DNA from: Robertmurraya sp. FSL R5-0851
Lineage (GTDB): Bacteria; Bacillota; Bacilli; Bacillales; Cytobacillaceae
DNA: 64,000 bases
NCBI RefSeq assembly: GCF_038002965.1
Contig: NZ_JBBOOE010000001.1
Span: 508,501 to 572,500 of the forward strand
Reading direction: 5' to 3'
Each line of letters starts with the position of its first letter. The stretch's first letter is position 1. Shown here piece by piece: positions 34,594 to 43,364 of the stretch. Under the pieces are notes generated by a model. That model was given only the letters and a program-made list of their open reading frames with translations. It was not told where the DNA came from and did not search any database. The position numbers and the translations under genes are program-made.

Positions 34594-34627
34594 GGAGGTG
34601 AATCCCTCAGAAAGAGGGAAATAATTG
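34594..34627 (+). promoter_or_regulatory. Structured ribosome-binding region of the second CNNM gene
   Basis: GGAGGTGAATCCCTC, a short loop and GAGGGAAATAATTG repeat the leader at 33212 almost base for base. The hairpin changes are compensatory (T-G in the first copy, T-A here). Confidence 0.6.
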
Positions 34628-35692
34628 GACGGAATGATAATCTTAAATTTATTTTTGATAGCAGTATTCATCCTGTTGACAGCATTCTTTGTTGGAGCAG
34701 AATTCGCAATTTTGAAGGTTAGAATGTCAAGAATCGATCAATTGATAGCTGAAGGAAATAAGAAGGCAAAGTTAGCGAAAAAAGTAGCAAAGGAGCTAGA
34801 TTACTATTTATCTGCTTGTCAGTTGGGGATTACGATTACAGCTCTGGTGTTAGGTGCATTAGGTGAACCGACAGTACAAAAAATACTACAGCCTTTGTTT
34901 GAAGAGTTCAATATCCCTGCTGCTGTAGCAACAATGCTTTCATACTTTATTGCATTGACTGTTGTTTCACTCCTACACGTAGTGATTGGTGAGCTTGCTC
35001 CTAAAACATTAGCCATTCAATACTCAGAAAAAATGACGTTATTATTAGCCCCACCGCTTTATTGGTTTGGATATATCATGAGCCCAGTGATTCGTGTCCT
35101 AAATGGATCTGCTCGACAGCTTCTTAACCTATTCGGTGTAAAGCCGTCCGGTCACGATACAGTCCATTCTGAGGAAGAGTTAAAGCTGATTGTTGCGCAA
35201 AGCTATGCAGGCGGAGAAATCAACCAAACAGAGCTTGCCTATTTAAAAAATATCTTTGCGTTTGATGAAAGACAGCTAAAGGATATCATGATTCCTAAAT
35301 CCGAAATGATTACACTTGAAAAGCATCAATCCTTAGCCGAAATAATTGAAGTGATTGATAAGTATGATTTTACTCGTTATCCAGTAAATGACATGAGTGA
35401 TAAAACAAAAGATTTTATTGGATTTATCAATACTAAGGAAATGCTTACAAGCATTGCGGCTGGAAGAAAGGGTGAGATTGGTGATTTCATCCATGACATC
35501 CCTCGATTTAAGCAATCGATCTCGATTAAGGATGTATTTCTAAAGATGCAACAAACTCGTACTCATATGGCCATTGTGACGGATGATCAAGGTGTTAGCG
35601 TCGGTCTTGTTACGATGGAGGATATTTTATCTGAAATTGTTGGAGAAATTCGAGATGAATTAGATGGTAATGAAATGTTGGCCACAACTTAA
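34625..35692 (+). CDS. CNNM/CBS hemolysin-family protein lacking the CorC domain
   Basis: 355 aa, TTG start, paralogous to the preceding gene over its whole length (ILLTAFFVGAEFAILKVRMS, SACQLGITITALVLGALGEP, IGELAPKTLAIQYSEKMTLL, then two CBS repeats). It stops after EIVGEIRDELDGNEMLATT, just where the CorC_HlyC domain would begin, so it is about 90 residues shorter. This is a clean domain-boundary truncation rather than a frameshift. It might form a heterodimer with its neighbour; that is inference. Confidence 0.9.
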   Translation: MDGMIILNLFLIAVFILLTAFFVGAEFAILKVRMSRIDQLIAEGNKKAKLAKKVAKELDYYLSACQLGITITALVLGALGEPTVQKILQPLFEEFNIPAAVATMLSYFIALTVVSLLHVVIGELAPKTLAIQYSEKMTLLLAPPLYWFGYIMSPVIRVLNGSARQLLNLFGVKPSGHDTVHSEEELKLIVAQSYAGGEINQTELAYLKNIFAFDERQLKDIMIPKSEMITLEKHQSLAEIIEVIDKYDFTRYPVNDMSDKTKDFIGFINTKEMLTSIAAGRKGEIGDFIHDIPRFKQSISIKDVFLKMQQTRTHMAIVTDDQGVSVGLVTMEDILSEIVGEIRDELDGNEMLATT

Positions 35693-35818
35693 TATTTATT
35701 TGTGGTACTCAAGAAAAGTCTGTAAGTTATTCGTGGTCATGAACTAAGGTTCATGGCCATTATCCATCTCTAAATATGTCGTAACAGGTCCAGATGCAAT
35801 TTGTCACAAAAAACCTAG

Positions 35819-35848
35819 TTGACGAACTAAAAGATAGTATTGTAGTAT
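35819..35848 (+). promoter_or_regulatory. Probable promoter of the lysine riboswitch transcript
   Basis: TTGACG (35819-35824) and TAGTAT (35843-35848) spaced 18 bp, about 40 bp before the first conserved riboswitch element. Confidence 0.5.
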
Positions 35849-35884
35849 AAGAAAATAATTGAATAAAACCTCACTTTTAACAGT

Positions 35885-36135
35885 GGGGTAGAGGCGCGAT
35901 ATTTAACAGTCTTTAGTGGAGTTTGAGAAGCAATGATGCTAAGGAGAAGGAAATGTCGCCGAAGTTTGTAATATTCTCGGTATTACATGCTGGGTCTGTA
36001 GTTAAGAGCTGCAGGACTGTCTCGATAAACTTAGTCGTTTATTGAGTTGTGCTATCTCATTTGGGATAAAAGAGGGGACTTTAGGACAACTATGCATAAC
36101 GCGACCTGAGTTTATCTCAGGTCGTTTTTTGTTTT
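35885..36135 (+). ncRNA. Lysine riboswitch (L-box) with intrinsic terminator
   Basis: Conserved L-box blocks appear in order: GGTAGAGGCGCGA (35887 on), AAGGAGAAGGAAATGTCGCC then GAAGTTTG, CTCGGTATTACATGCTGGGT, CTGCAGGACTGTCTC, and TGTGCTATCTC closing the aptamer. These match the B. subtilis lysC leader in sequence and spacing. An expression platform follows: stem GCGACCTGAG / CTCAGGTCGT at 36101-36125 with a T-rich tail. Lysine binding should favour termination and reduce expression of the ABC transporter that follows. Confidence 0.92.
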
Positions 36136-36166
36136 AGTACGATAAAATAACAGGGGGAAAGACATC

Positions 36167-37003
36167 ATGAAAAACAAGTTATCATTATTCATAGTTTTGT
36201 TGGTTTCATCGATTCTTTTATTAGCAGGATGTGGATCAAGTAATGGTTCTGATTCTGGATCATCAGAAGATAATACATTTAAGGTAGGTTTGGAAGCGGG
36301 TTATGCTCCTTTTAACTGGACTCAAAACGACGATTCTAACGGTGGAGTTAAAATTGATGGTTCTGCAGAGTATGCAGGTGGATATGATGTGGAAATCGCA
36401 AAGAAGGTCGCTGAAGGATTAGGTAAAGAGTTAGTGATTGTTAAAACAGAGTGGGATGGCTTAGTACCAGCTTTAACATCAGGTAAAATTGATGCGATTA
36501 TTGCTGGAATGTCACCAACAGCTGAGCGTAAGGAAACCATAGACTTTACGGATAATTACTACAAGTCAAATTTAGTAATGGTTGTGAAAAAAGGCAGCAA
36601 GTATGAAGGAGCTACTTCAATCCATGATTTCAAAGGTGCGAAAATCACAGCTCAATTAAATACATTCCACTACAATGTGATTGATCAAATCGAAGGTGTA
36701 AACAAGAAAACGGCGATGGACAACTTCCCGGCAATGAGAGTTGCTCTAGAATCAGGGATCATTGATGGATATGTTTCAGAACGTCCTGAAGGAGTTAGTG
36801 CATCTGCTGCCAATGAAAACTATGTGATGGTTGAATTTGAAGATGGCTTTGAAACATCAGAAGATGATACAGCGATCGCAGTCGGTTTGAAAAAAGACAG
36901 TGATTTAACAGAGAAAATCAATGAAATTTTAGCAGGTATCTCAGAGGAAGAGCGCACAAGCATCATGGATAGCGCTATTCAGAATCAACCTGCAGCAAAA
37001 TAG
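36167..37003 (+). CDS. Amino-acid ABC transporter binding lipoprotein, probably lysine
   Basis: 278 aa. Lipobox LLAGCGSS with Cys about 22, then a Ser/Gly linker. The mature domain is a type-II amino-acid-binding fold (FKVGLEAGYAPFNWTQND, YAGGYDVEIAKKVAEGLGKE, DAIIAGMSPTAERKETIDFT). The family covers polar and basic amino acids; the lysine riboswitch directly upstream makes lysine the likely ligand. First gene of a three-gene operon. GGGGGAAAG precedes the ATG. Confidence 0.92.
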   Translation: MKNKLSLFIVLLVSSILLLAGCGSSNGSDSGSSEDNTFKVGLEAGYAPFNWTQNDDSNGGVKIDGSAEYAGGYDVEIAKKVAEGLGKELVIVKTEWDGLVPALTSGKIDAIIAGMSPTAERKETIDFTDNYYKSNLVMVVKKGSKYEGATSIHDFKGAKITAQLNTFHYNVIDQIEGVNKKTAMDNFPAMRVALESGIIDGYVSERPEGVSASAANENYVMVEFEDGFETSEDDTAIAVGLKKDSDLTEKINEILAGISEEERTSIMDSAIQNQPAAK

Positions 37004-37061
37004 AATTCAGAAACCGGCTGTATATATGCATACAGTCGGTTTTATACGGTAAGGAGGAGAA

Positions 37062-37808
37062 ATGATGAGTCTTGAATGGGTGATTAAAATCATTGCGGAA
37101 AACTGGCCTATGTTCCTTCGTGGTGCTGGGTTAACCCTTTTAATAGCTTTGGTTGGAACGATTTTTGGGGCAATGATTGGATTATTAGCAGGGGTTATAC
37201 GAACGATCCCCATGCCTGACCGTGGTGGGAAGAAAATATTTTTAAAAGTAATAAACCTGATTCTTTCTATATATATAGAGTTCTTCCGTGGAACACCGAT
37301 GATTGTACAAGCCATGGTTATTTTCTATGGATCTGCCTTGGCATTCGGTATCGATATGAATGTGTTTGTGGCCGCTATTTTTGTCGTATCGATCAATACA
37401 GGAGCTTATATGGCGGAAATTGTACGTGGTGGAATTGTTTCGATTGAAAAAGGGCAGTTTGAAGCCGCACATGCGATCGGAATGAATCATCTACAAACGA
37501 TGTGGAATGTGGTATTGCCACAGGTCATTCGAAATATTTTACCTGCAACAGGAAATCAATTTGTTATTAATATTAAAGATACGTCCGTTCTGAATGTCAT
37601 TTCCGTGACCGAGTTATTTTTTGTTACCAAATCGATTTCAGGCAATAACTTTAGATATTTTGAATCTTTCTTCGTTGCGTGTCTGATTTATTTTGTAATG
37701 ACGTTTATTGTGACAAGAATCTTGCTTTATATCGAAAAGAAGTTAGATGGCTCTGATAGCTATACGATGATTGTTAACGAAACACAAGTAGAAGTGGCTC
37801 AAAAGTAA
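37062..37808 (+). CDS. Amino-acid ABC transporter permease, probably lysine
   Basis: 248 aa, ATG after AAGGAGGAG. Hydrophobic helices surround the typical HisM/GlnP text: [20 protein letters not shown] at the N-terminus, [20 protein letters not shown], and the EAA loop [20 protein letters not shown] that docks with the ATPase. It lies between the binding protein and the ATPase, and its stop overlaps the beginning of the ATPase leader. Regulation is by the upstream lysine riboswitch. Confidence 0.92.
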   Translation: MMSLEWVIKIIAENWPMFLRGAGLTLLIALVGTIFGAMIGLLAGVIRTIPMPDRGGKKIFLKVINLILSIYIEFFRGTPMIVQAMVIFYGSALAFGIDMNVFVAAIFVVSINTGAYMAEIVRGGIVSIEKGQFEAAHAIGMNHLQTMWNVVLPQVIRNILPATGNQFVINIKDTSVLNVISVTELFFVTKSISGNNFRYFESFFVACLIYFVMTFIVTRILLYIEKKLDGSDSYTMIVNETQVEVAQK

Positions 37809-37828
37809 TGAGAGAAGGAGGAGAGACT

Positions 37829-38563
37829 TTGGAAAAGATTATTGATATTCAGCATTTAAACAAATCCTTTGGAACTCATGAAGTATTAAAAGACATTAAT
37901 TTTTCAGTGAACAAAGGAGAAGTAGTGACCATTATCGGTTCTTCAGGTTCTGGTAAATCCACTCTTCTTCGATGTGTGAATCTTTTAGAAAAGCCAAGCG
38001 GCGGAAAAATTATTTATCATGGCGAAAATATACTAGATGACAAGCATGATGTAGCGGCTTACCGACAGCATTTAGGTATGGTGTTCCAACAATTTAACCT
38101 TTTTAACAATCACAATGTTCTAATGAACTGTGTGGTAGGACAAGTTAAAGTACTCAAACGCTCCAAGGAAGAAGCCGAAAAAGTAGCGATGAAGTACTTG
38201 AAGGTGGTTGGAATGGATAAATATATTAACGCAAAGCCTAAGCAACTGTCTGGTGGACAAAAGCAACGTGTGGCCATTGCTAGAGCCCTTTCCATGGACC
38301 CAGATGTGATGCTATTTGATGAACCAACATCTGCACTAGATCCAGAAATGGTAGGAGAAGTTCTGAAAGTCATGAAGGAACTCGCAGAATCAGGTCTGAC
38401 GATGTTGATCGTGACGCATGAAATGGAATTTGCCAAAGAAGTATCGGATCGAGTGGTCTTCATGAACCAAGGCGTCATTGCCGAAGAAGGCACTCCAGAG
38501 CAAATTTTCACTAATCCAAGCCAAGAACGTACAAGAGAATTCTTGAAACGAACGTTAAAATAA
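37829..38563 (+). CDS. Amino-acid ABC transporter ATP-binding protein, probably lysine
   Basis: 244 aa from TTG 37829, placed after AGAAGGAGGAG; the ATG at 37808 lies upstream of that site. Walker A is [14 protein letters not shown], the Q loop MVFQQFNLF, the signature [15 protein letters not shown], Walker [13 protein letters not shown], and the switch His follows in [11 protein letters not shown]. It belongs to the polar amino acid (GlnQ/HisP) subgroup and powers import by the two preceding products. A terminator follows at 38586. Confidence 0.93.
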   Translation: MEKIIDIQHLNKSFGTHEVLKDINFSVNKGEVVTIIGSSGSGKSTLLRCVNLLEKPSGGKIIYHGENILDDKHDVAAYRQHLGMVFQQFNLFNNHNVLMNCVVGQVKVLKRSKEEAEKVAMKYLKVVGMDKYINAKPKQLSGGQKQRVAIARALSMDPDVMLFDEPTSALDPEMVGEVLKVMKELAESGLTMLIVTHEMEFAKEVSDRVVFMNQGVIAEEGTPEQIFTNPSQERTREFLKRTLK

Positions 38564-38585
38564 TCGCAATTATTACTGAAACTGT

Positions 38586-38620
38586 GCCTTCACTTGCTAC
38601 CTAGCAAGTGAAGGTTTTTT
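38586..38620 (+). terminator. Terminator of the lysine transporter operon
   Basis: CCTTCACTTGCT / AGCAAGTGAAGG with a four-base loop and T7. Confidence 0.92.
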
Positions 38621-38631
38621 TATCCTTTTCT

Positions 38632-39180
38632 AGCGCTCAGGGGAATCAAACGCATGTTCAGATTCCCGTTGCGCTCTTTTTTTTAGCGCTCAAGGGAATC
38701 AACCCCCCACTTAGGTTCCCGTTTAGTTCAATTTCCAGCGCTCAAGGGAACCAAAGCCACACTTAGATTCCCGTTTAGTTCAACTTCCAGCGCTCAAGGG
38801 AATCAAACCTAGACTTAGATTCCCGTTCAGTTCGTTTTCAAGGGCTCAAGGGAACCAAACCTACACTTACATTCCCATTCAGTTCGTTTTCAAGGGCTCA
38901 AGGGAACCAAACCCCCACTTAGATTCCCGTTCAGTTCGTTTTCAAGGGCTCAAGGGAACCAAACCTACACTTAGATTCCCATGCAGCACATTTTCAAGCG
39001 CTCAAGGGAACCAAACCTACACTTAGATTCCCATGCAGCACATTTTCAAGGGCTCAAGGGAACCAAAGCCACACTTAGATTCCCATGCAGCATATTTTCA
39101 AGGGCTCAAGGGAACCAAAGCCACACCCAGGTTCCCATACAGCACTTCTCCAAGCGTTCATGGGATTCAGAACCGACTCC
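38632..39180 (+). repeat. Tandem 52-bp repeat array, about 10.5 units
   Basis: Units begin AGCGCTCAAGGGAA (or AGGGCTCAAGGGAA) at 38632, 38685, 38737, 38789, 38841, 38893, 38945, 38997, 39049, 39101 and a partial one at 39153. Spacing is 52 bp throughout except 53 for the first. Each unit holds an inverted repeat GGGAAYC...GRTTCCC with a loop of about 15 bases. The whole unit is conserved, so there are no CRISPR-like spacers. It fills the space between two convergent genes. Confidence 0.95.
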
Positions 39181-39181
39181 A

Positions 39182-39982
39182 TCAAAACCCCATTTCATAT
39201 AACTCTTCAAAATAAAGCTCTTCAAACTTTTTATTCAGGATTCCGTAATAATAGGCAATAGGCTTGTGTAAGGTGCTTGCTTTGATTTTGCTAATCATTT
39301 GTTTAAAGGAGTGCACGGCCATATTTACCACGAGATCGGTTTGGCGTTCACAATTATTCCGGTAGGCGGCGATTTGGGCCATTTTCCAGAATTCCTCGAT
39401 CTTTTTAGCCTCTGGAAAGAAGTATCTGACGACTTGAGAGAAGGAGTAAGGAACCAGATCGCTTGTGTAAGTGTAATCTAGTGGCTTGTCATTCATAGCC
39501 TCGGAAGGTTCGGGTGATTCCGTTTCTTTACGTTCTTTAATCTTTATATTTTTAGTTTTAGAAGGATTACTAGTTTTATTATGGTGGTTCAAATCATCTT
39601 CCTTGGGTAGTCCGTTTGTAGGAAAAGGTTGAAAAATATACAGATTACTAGACTGAGAACCATTATTTCTTTCGGTTTCATGAACGATCAACAGTCCTAA
39701 CCTAATCGCCTTTTGAATCATTCGTTTAAAAGTTGAACGGGAGATTCCGTTTCCGTTGTGTTCCTCATGGATGGCTTTTAACACGGTCCCAATTTTGGCA
39801 TTGCAAACGCCAGGAATTTTCGCAGCATAACGAACGAGGCGCTTCAATCCCACTCGTTCCCCCTTAGAGAAATCATGTTTATGGATAGCCATCCACATTT
39901 CCATATGAGTATTAAAATCTTTTAAAGAAGAAAATAGAGAATATGTTTCAAATTGTTCAATACAACCATTTTTTAAATTCAT
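39182..39982 (-). CDS. Bacillaceae helix-turn-helix protein of unknown function
   Basis: 266 aa from ATG 39982. The N-terminal 120 residues look like a replication-initiator-like winged helix (FSKGERVGLKRLVRYAAKIP, then NGNGISRSTFKRMIQKAIRL). A Lys/Ser-rich linker (about 140-175) is followed by a conserved C-terminal domain with PYSFSQVVRYFFPEAKKIEE, FWKMAQIAAYRNNCE and PIAYYYGILNKKF. Similar proteins are common, often in several copies, in Bacillaceae, but their role is unknown to me. A plasmid replication function is not supported: no iterons or partner genes. Its 3' end abuts the 52-bp array. Confidence 0.7.
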   Translation of the reverse strand: MNLKNGCIEQFETYSLFSSLKDFNTHMEMWMAIHKHDFSKGERVGLKRLVRYAAKIPGVCNAKIGTVLKAIHEEHNGNGISRSTFKRMIQKAIRLGLLIVHETERNNGSQSSNLYIFQPFPTNGLPKEDDLNHHNKTSNPSKTKNIKIKERKETESPEPSEAMNDKPLDYTYTSDLVPYSFSQVVRYFFPEAKKIEEFWKMAQIAAYRNNCERQTDLVVNMAVHSFKQMISKIKASTLHKPIAYYYGILNKKFEELYFEELYEMGF

Positions 39983-40166
39983 TCTTGGCACCGTCCCTTC
40001 ATTGCTTATATAGAGAAGGGCGGTTCAATTGGACAGGGTGGTTTTTGGGCATTTGTGAAGGATTTTTGAACAGTTTTGAATTAGAATGTAATGGGGGTTA
40101 CGTTACATTGATTCTATTTTGTCTAAATTAAGTAATGGTAAAAAAATTATAGAAGGGGTTTTACAG

Positions 40167-40364
40167 ATGGATGCAAATAAAAAATGGCTTTCCATTCCGA
40201 AAGAGATGAGAAATAGTCTACTAGGTAATGTTTGGTGTGGAAATTGCTCTGATGTAACTACGATTACTGCTTTTATAGTAGAAGAAAGTAATTTTGGTAT
40301 TGTGTTAAAAGGAAAGTGTAAAAATTGCGGTAAAAATGTGGCTAGGGTGATTGAGGAAGAGTGA
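40167..40364 (+). CDS. Zinc-ribbon protein, 65 aa
   Basis: MDANKKWLSIPKEMRNSLLG, then WCGNCSDVTTIT and GKCKNCGKNVARVIEEE. Two CxxC knuckles 30 residues apart form a likely zinc ribbon. ATG 40167 follows AGAAGGGG; the frame upstream lacks a site. Similar short proteins occur in bacilli, with no known role. It is the first of three closely spaced small genes on this strand. Confidence 0.7.
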   Translation: MDANKKWLSIPKEMRNSLLGNVWCGNCSDVTTITAFIVEESNFGIVLKGKCKNCGKNVARVIEEE

Positions 40365-40371
40365 ATAAAGG

Positions 40372-40545
40372 ATGAAGGGAAACAATGGATCGACTGATAC
40401 TTCGCTCTATATGTCTGAACGGACGAAAGGCCAGGATGCAAGTAATTGGTCCAGTAAAGCAGCTCATTTTTATGACAAAGGATTTGAGCAGTATGCCAAA
40501 AACTCTAGTCCTAAATTGAAGCAACAAGGATTTAAATACAAGTAG
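40372..40545 (+). CDS. Hypothetical 57-aa protein
   Basis: MKGNNGSTDTSLYMSERTKG then QDASNWSSKAAHFYDKGFEQ and a Lys-rich end. The ribosome site is weak (AAAGG touching the ATG), although the frame starts seven bases after the zinc-ribbon stop. The text looks like a C-terminal piece of a larger secreted or phage-type protein, so this may be a fragment. Family not recognised. Confidence 0.4.
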   Translation: MKGNNGSTDTSLYMSERTKGQDASNWSSKAAHFYDKGFEQYAKNSSPKLKQQGFKYK

Positions 40546-40564
40546 ATTTGGAGGAGTTATTAAG

Positions 40565-40894
40565 GTGCCGCAATTAATAATTAGAGGAATAACCGTTGAA
40601 CAGGTAAAAACCATTAGTGAACCACTGGTACAAGAATTGGCTACCCTTTGTGACTGTGGAACCGATAATTTTACATTAGAGATTATGAATTCTATCTTTG
40701 TTTTCGATGGAGAAGAGGTTCCTGGATATCCATTTATTGAAGTCAAATGGTTTGACCGGGGGAGAGAGATTCAGGATGAATTTGCTAACATCATAACGAA
40801 ACAGGTTCATTCCCTCGGGATACCTGAAGTAGAAGTGGCTTTCCATACCTTTAGGGAGTCTGATTATTATCTTAATGGAAAGAGTTTTGCTTAA
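40565..40894 (+). CDS. DUF1904-family protein, 109 aa
   Basis: GTG start after GGAGGAG. MPQLIIRGITVEQVKTISEP and DCGTDNFTLEIMNSIFVFDG match DUF1904, a compact tautomerase-like fold found in Firmicutes. The segment PFIEVKWFDRGREIQDEFAN follows. A true tautomerase uses a processed N-terminal proline; Pro2 is present here, which makes such chemistry possible but unproven. It ends before a strong terminator. Confidence 0.8.
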   Translation: MPQLIIRGITVEQVKTISEPLVQELATLCDCGTDNFTLEIMNSIFVFDGEEVPGYPFIEVKWFDRGREIQDEFANIITKQVHSLGIPEVEVAFHTFRESDYYLNGKSFA

Positions 40895-40909
40895 TAGAAA
40901 ATAACATGG

Positions 40910-40958
40910 GAACGGTTCTCCTGTTTCATTTTCAGATGAAACGCGGGAACCGTCCTTT
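40910..40958 (+). terminator. Terminator of the DUF1904 gene
   Basis: Long stem ACGGTTC...GTTTCAT / ATGAAAC...GAACCGT with small internal bulges and T4. Confidence 0.8.
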
Positions 40959-40973
40959 TGTTTACCCCAGAAA

Positions 40974-40999
40974 AATTCAATCAAACGTTTGATTGAATT
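40974..40999. repeat. 26-bp perfect palindrome, copy 3
   Basis: Identical to the copies at 3421 and 5892, again with a following T run. It sits directly after another terminator and upstream of the sigma-fusion gene. Confidence 0.8.
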
Positions 41000-41154
41000 T
41001 TTTTATAGAGAAAAAAAGCTCTTAAACGTTCATGGCAATTCCGGTCGAGCAAATTGTTTCCCATGAAGTTTATCATATTTCAAATAGATAAATAGACTAT
41101 AAAGATTTAGAATAAGAGTAGGTCATTCCAAAAAATGTTAGAGGGGGGATTTAT

Positions 41155-43218
41155 ATGATCCCGGCAAAAATAGATTCCAACCCTATCTCTACAAAAAGAG
41201 AGAAAAGCATGGAATACGTCGTCGATTGGTTCGAACAGCATATGCAATCCTTGTATACACTTGGTTATTTTTATCTTAGTAATCAGCATCAATTGGAAGA
41301 ACTTTTCTATCAATCTATGATACAAGTCCATAAAGAGCTACCGCGATTTAAGCATGACACATCCTTCGAAATGTGGGTAACTTCCCTTTTCATCCAACAC
41401 TGCCGAACCTTTTCGCATAATAGAGCCAATCAAGCGGTAGTGGATAAGGAACCACGTCCGGATTTACTTACCGCGCTTGATCATCTGAAAGAAGATGAGA
41501 GAGAAGGGTTGCTCCTAACCTATGTAAAAGGATTCTCCCAGGAGGAAGCAGCACATATACTTCGAGTTTCAGTGAATCAGATCAAGGAGTTGTTGTATTC
41601 TGGAATCCGATCACTTAGAAAACAAATGGGCATTGGGGAAACCTTTCATGGCTGTACAGAATATCATAAGAATTACATTGATTATTTAGAACGAACGATG
41701 GAGCGGCCGAAGAGGGTTGATTTTGAAGTACATATCTATCATTGTGAGAAATGTCAGGAGGATTTGTCTACCTTTCAGGATGCTAGGTTATCATTATTAG
41801 ACCATACCGATAGGCTACAAGATTTACATGTACCCTCTGGATTAATGGAGAATGTTAAAGAGAGGCTGTTAGAAGAGGAAAACATTAGACGTCAAAGAAA
41901 CGAGAAGCGTAAAAAATGGGGGCTCGTTTTTGCAAGTGTTTTCGCAGCGCTCATGAGTATCGGATTTTTCACGGGGGTCTATTCTAACCTTTACTATACA
42001 TGGACAGAAGAAGATGAACAGCTGCGTGCTTTTCTGCAACAGGATCTGGGTGAAAGGGTAACCCTGGAGGCGGAAAGCGAAGGGGTGTCAGTTAAAATTA
42101 AAGGCGTGGTTGCTGACGATGTTCAGACCCTCGTTTTTTATGAAATCATTGATTCCAATGAGGATAATCAATATTTTATGAATTATAATGACGGAGTTTT
42201 TGTAGGAAACGAAAATGAGATTATGAACCGTGATACCTACCCAAAATACTATCCTCCAGACCTTGAATCTGATATTAATAATCAAGAAAAGAACGTGTAT
42301 CAAGGGAAGATTAGTCTCTTGCCGCTCAAGACGGATGAAGGGACCGTCGAGTTAAAGATTACCAAGCTTATGCAGTTGATTCGTGATTCCTCTGAGTCGA
42401 ATGAATACTGGCCTTACGGAAACAATCAGTACAAGACAGGGGAGTGGAGTTTTGAAATCCCTGTAACGAAACAACCTTCTACCGAATTTGCATTGAAAGC
42501 TGAAACTGAAATCGAAGGAATACCGGTTCGATTTGAGAAATTGATCGTTGCACCAACAACAACGACTTTACAATATAGTGTCAGTCGAACACAGATAGAG
42601 AAGAGGATAGAATTCCTTACGTTTCGCAACCTAGAAGTCAACAATCAAATCGTCAAAGCAGATATGTTTGGGAGCATGCCTACGAATTCACAGCCGGATA
42701 TGAACTGGTATAGTTTTCAAGCACAATTTGATACTCATTTAGGAGAAAAACCAAAAGAAGTTAGCGTTCAATTTGAATCGGCTTATTTAACATATGAAGA
42801 CCAAAAAACCATCGCACTGGATGTGACTCAGGAATATCCTCAAACCTTTGAATACGCGGGAAGTTCGATCAGCATCGATAAGGTCGAAGTTGGAGTGCCA
42901 ACGACGATTGTGATAAGCGACCATGAAATTGAGAATCGAGCCTATGAGTCCCTACATATCAATATTGTTGGGGAAGATGAAAGTTTACCTAATTCCATGA
43001 ACATGGAGACAGAAGGAGTCATCGTGGACAAAAACGGGGTAATATACGACATGAACAACACTCCTTTCAACTATGAAGAAATTGAACAACCACGTCATTT
43101 CATCACAGTTCAAACGCTTAGATTAGAAAATAGCAACATGGTTCCTAAAAGACTTGATATTTTTGGGTATAATACAACTAAATATTTGAATGATATTGTG
43201 ACGATGGAGTTGGAATAA
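41155..43218 (+). CDS. Sigma factor / anti-sigma / DUF4179-like membrane fusion protein
   Basis: 687 aa. Residues about 20-95 resemble ECF sigma region 2 and about 105-160 region 4 (EDEREGLLLTYVKGFSQEEA, HILRVSVNQIKELLYSGIRS). Residues about 165-215 carry a zf-HC2 anti-sigma zinc finger, His193-x3-Cys197-x2-Cys200. One transmembrane helix lies at about 254-280. The remaining 400 residues are extracellular, beta-rich and resemble DUF4179/DUF5643. Sigma factor, its restraint and an external sensor are thus one polypeptide, so the sigma part is membrane-tethered. Release by proteolysis is inferred. GAGGGGGGA precedes the ATG. Confidence 0.82.
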   Translation: MIPAKIDSNPISTKREKSMEYVVDWFEQHMQSLYTLGYFYLSNQHQLEELFYQSMIQVHKELPRFKHDTSFEMWVTSLFIQHCRTFSHNRANQAVVDKEPRPDLLTALDHLKEDEREGLLLTYVKGFSQEEAAHILRVSVNQIKELLYSGIRSLRKQMGIGETFHGCTEYHKNYIDYLERTMERPKRVDFEVHIYHCEKCQEDLSTFQDARLSLLDHTDRLQDLHVPSGLMENVKERLLEEENIRRQRNEKRKKWGLVFASVFAALMSIGFFTGVYSNLYYTWTEEDEQLRAFLQQDLGERVTLEAESEGVSVKIKGVVADDVQTLVFYEIIDSNEDNQYFMNYNDGVFVGNENEIMNRDTYPKYYPPDLESDINNQEKNVYQGKISLLPLKTDEGTVELKITKLMQLIRDSSESNEYWPYGNNQYKTGEWSFEIPVTKQPSTEFALKAETEIEGIPVRFEKLIVAPTTTTLQYSVSRTQIEKRIEFLTFRNLEVNNQIVKADMFGSMPTNSQPDMNWYSFQAQFDTHLGEKPKEVSVQFESAYLTYEDQKTIALDVTQEYPQTFEYAGSSISIDKVEVGVPTTIVISDHEIENRAYESLHINIVGEDESLPNSMNMETEGVIVDKNGVIYDMNNTPFNYEEIEQPRHFITVQTLRLENSNMVPKRLDIFGYNTTKYLNDIVTMELE

Positions 43219-43330
43219 CGTATTTTAGGAGATGTATAATTTGGGTTTCTTAGGTTTTTTACATTAATCATAGCTGTCCAATCAGTAGGTGGATTCTGGC
43301 CATATGTTTTTTAATGAACGAAATGGAACT

Positions 43331-43364
43331 AAACCGTCTTTATCCCTGGATTGAGACGGTTTTT
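43331..43364 (+). terminator. Terminator after the sigma-fusion gene
   Basis: AAACCGTCT / AGACGGTTTTT with a loop of about 14 bases. The rest of the gap 43219-43590 contains no gene I can support; base composition rises in GC from about 43380 on. Confidence 0.75.

Noticed and set aside
38632..39180. CRISPR array
   Set aside because: The whole 52-bp unit is conserved, with no unique spacers, and no cas gene is nearby.
39182..39982. Plasmid replication initiator of an integrated plasmid
   Set aside because: The winged-helix resemblance is weak, the 52-bp repeats are not iteron-like in size or placement, and no partition or mobilisation genes are present.
40372..40545. Polymorphic toxin C-terminus
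   Set aside because: Only 57 residues with no recognisable toxin motif or immunity gene.
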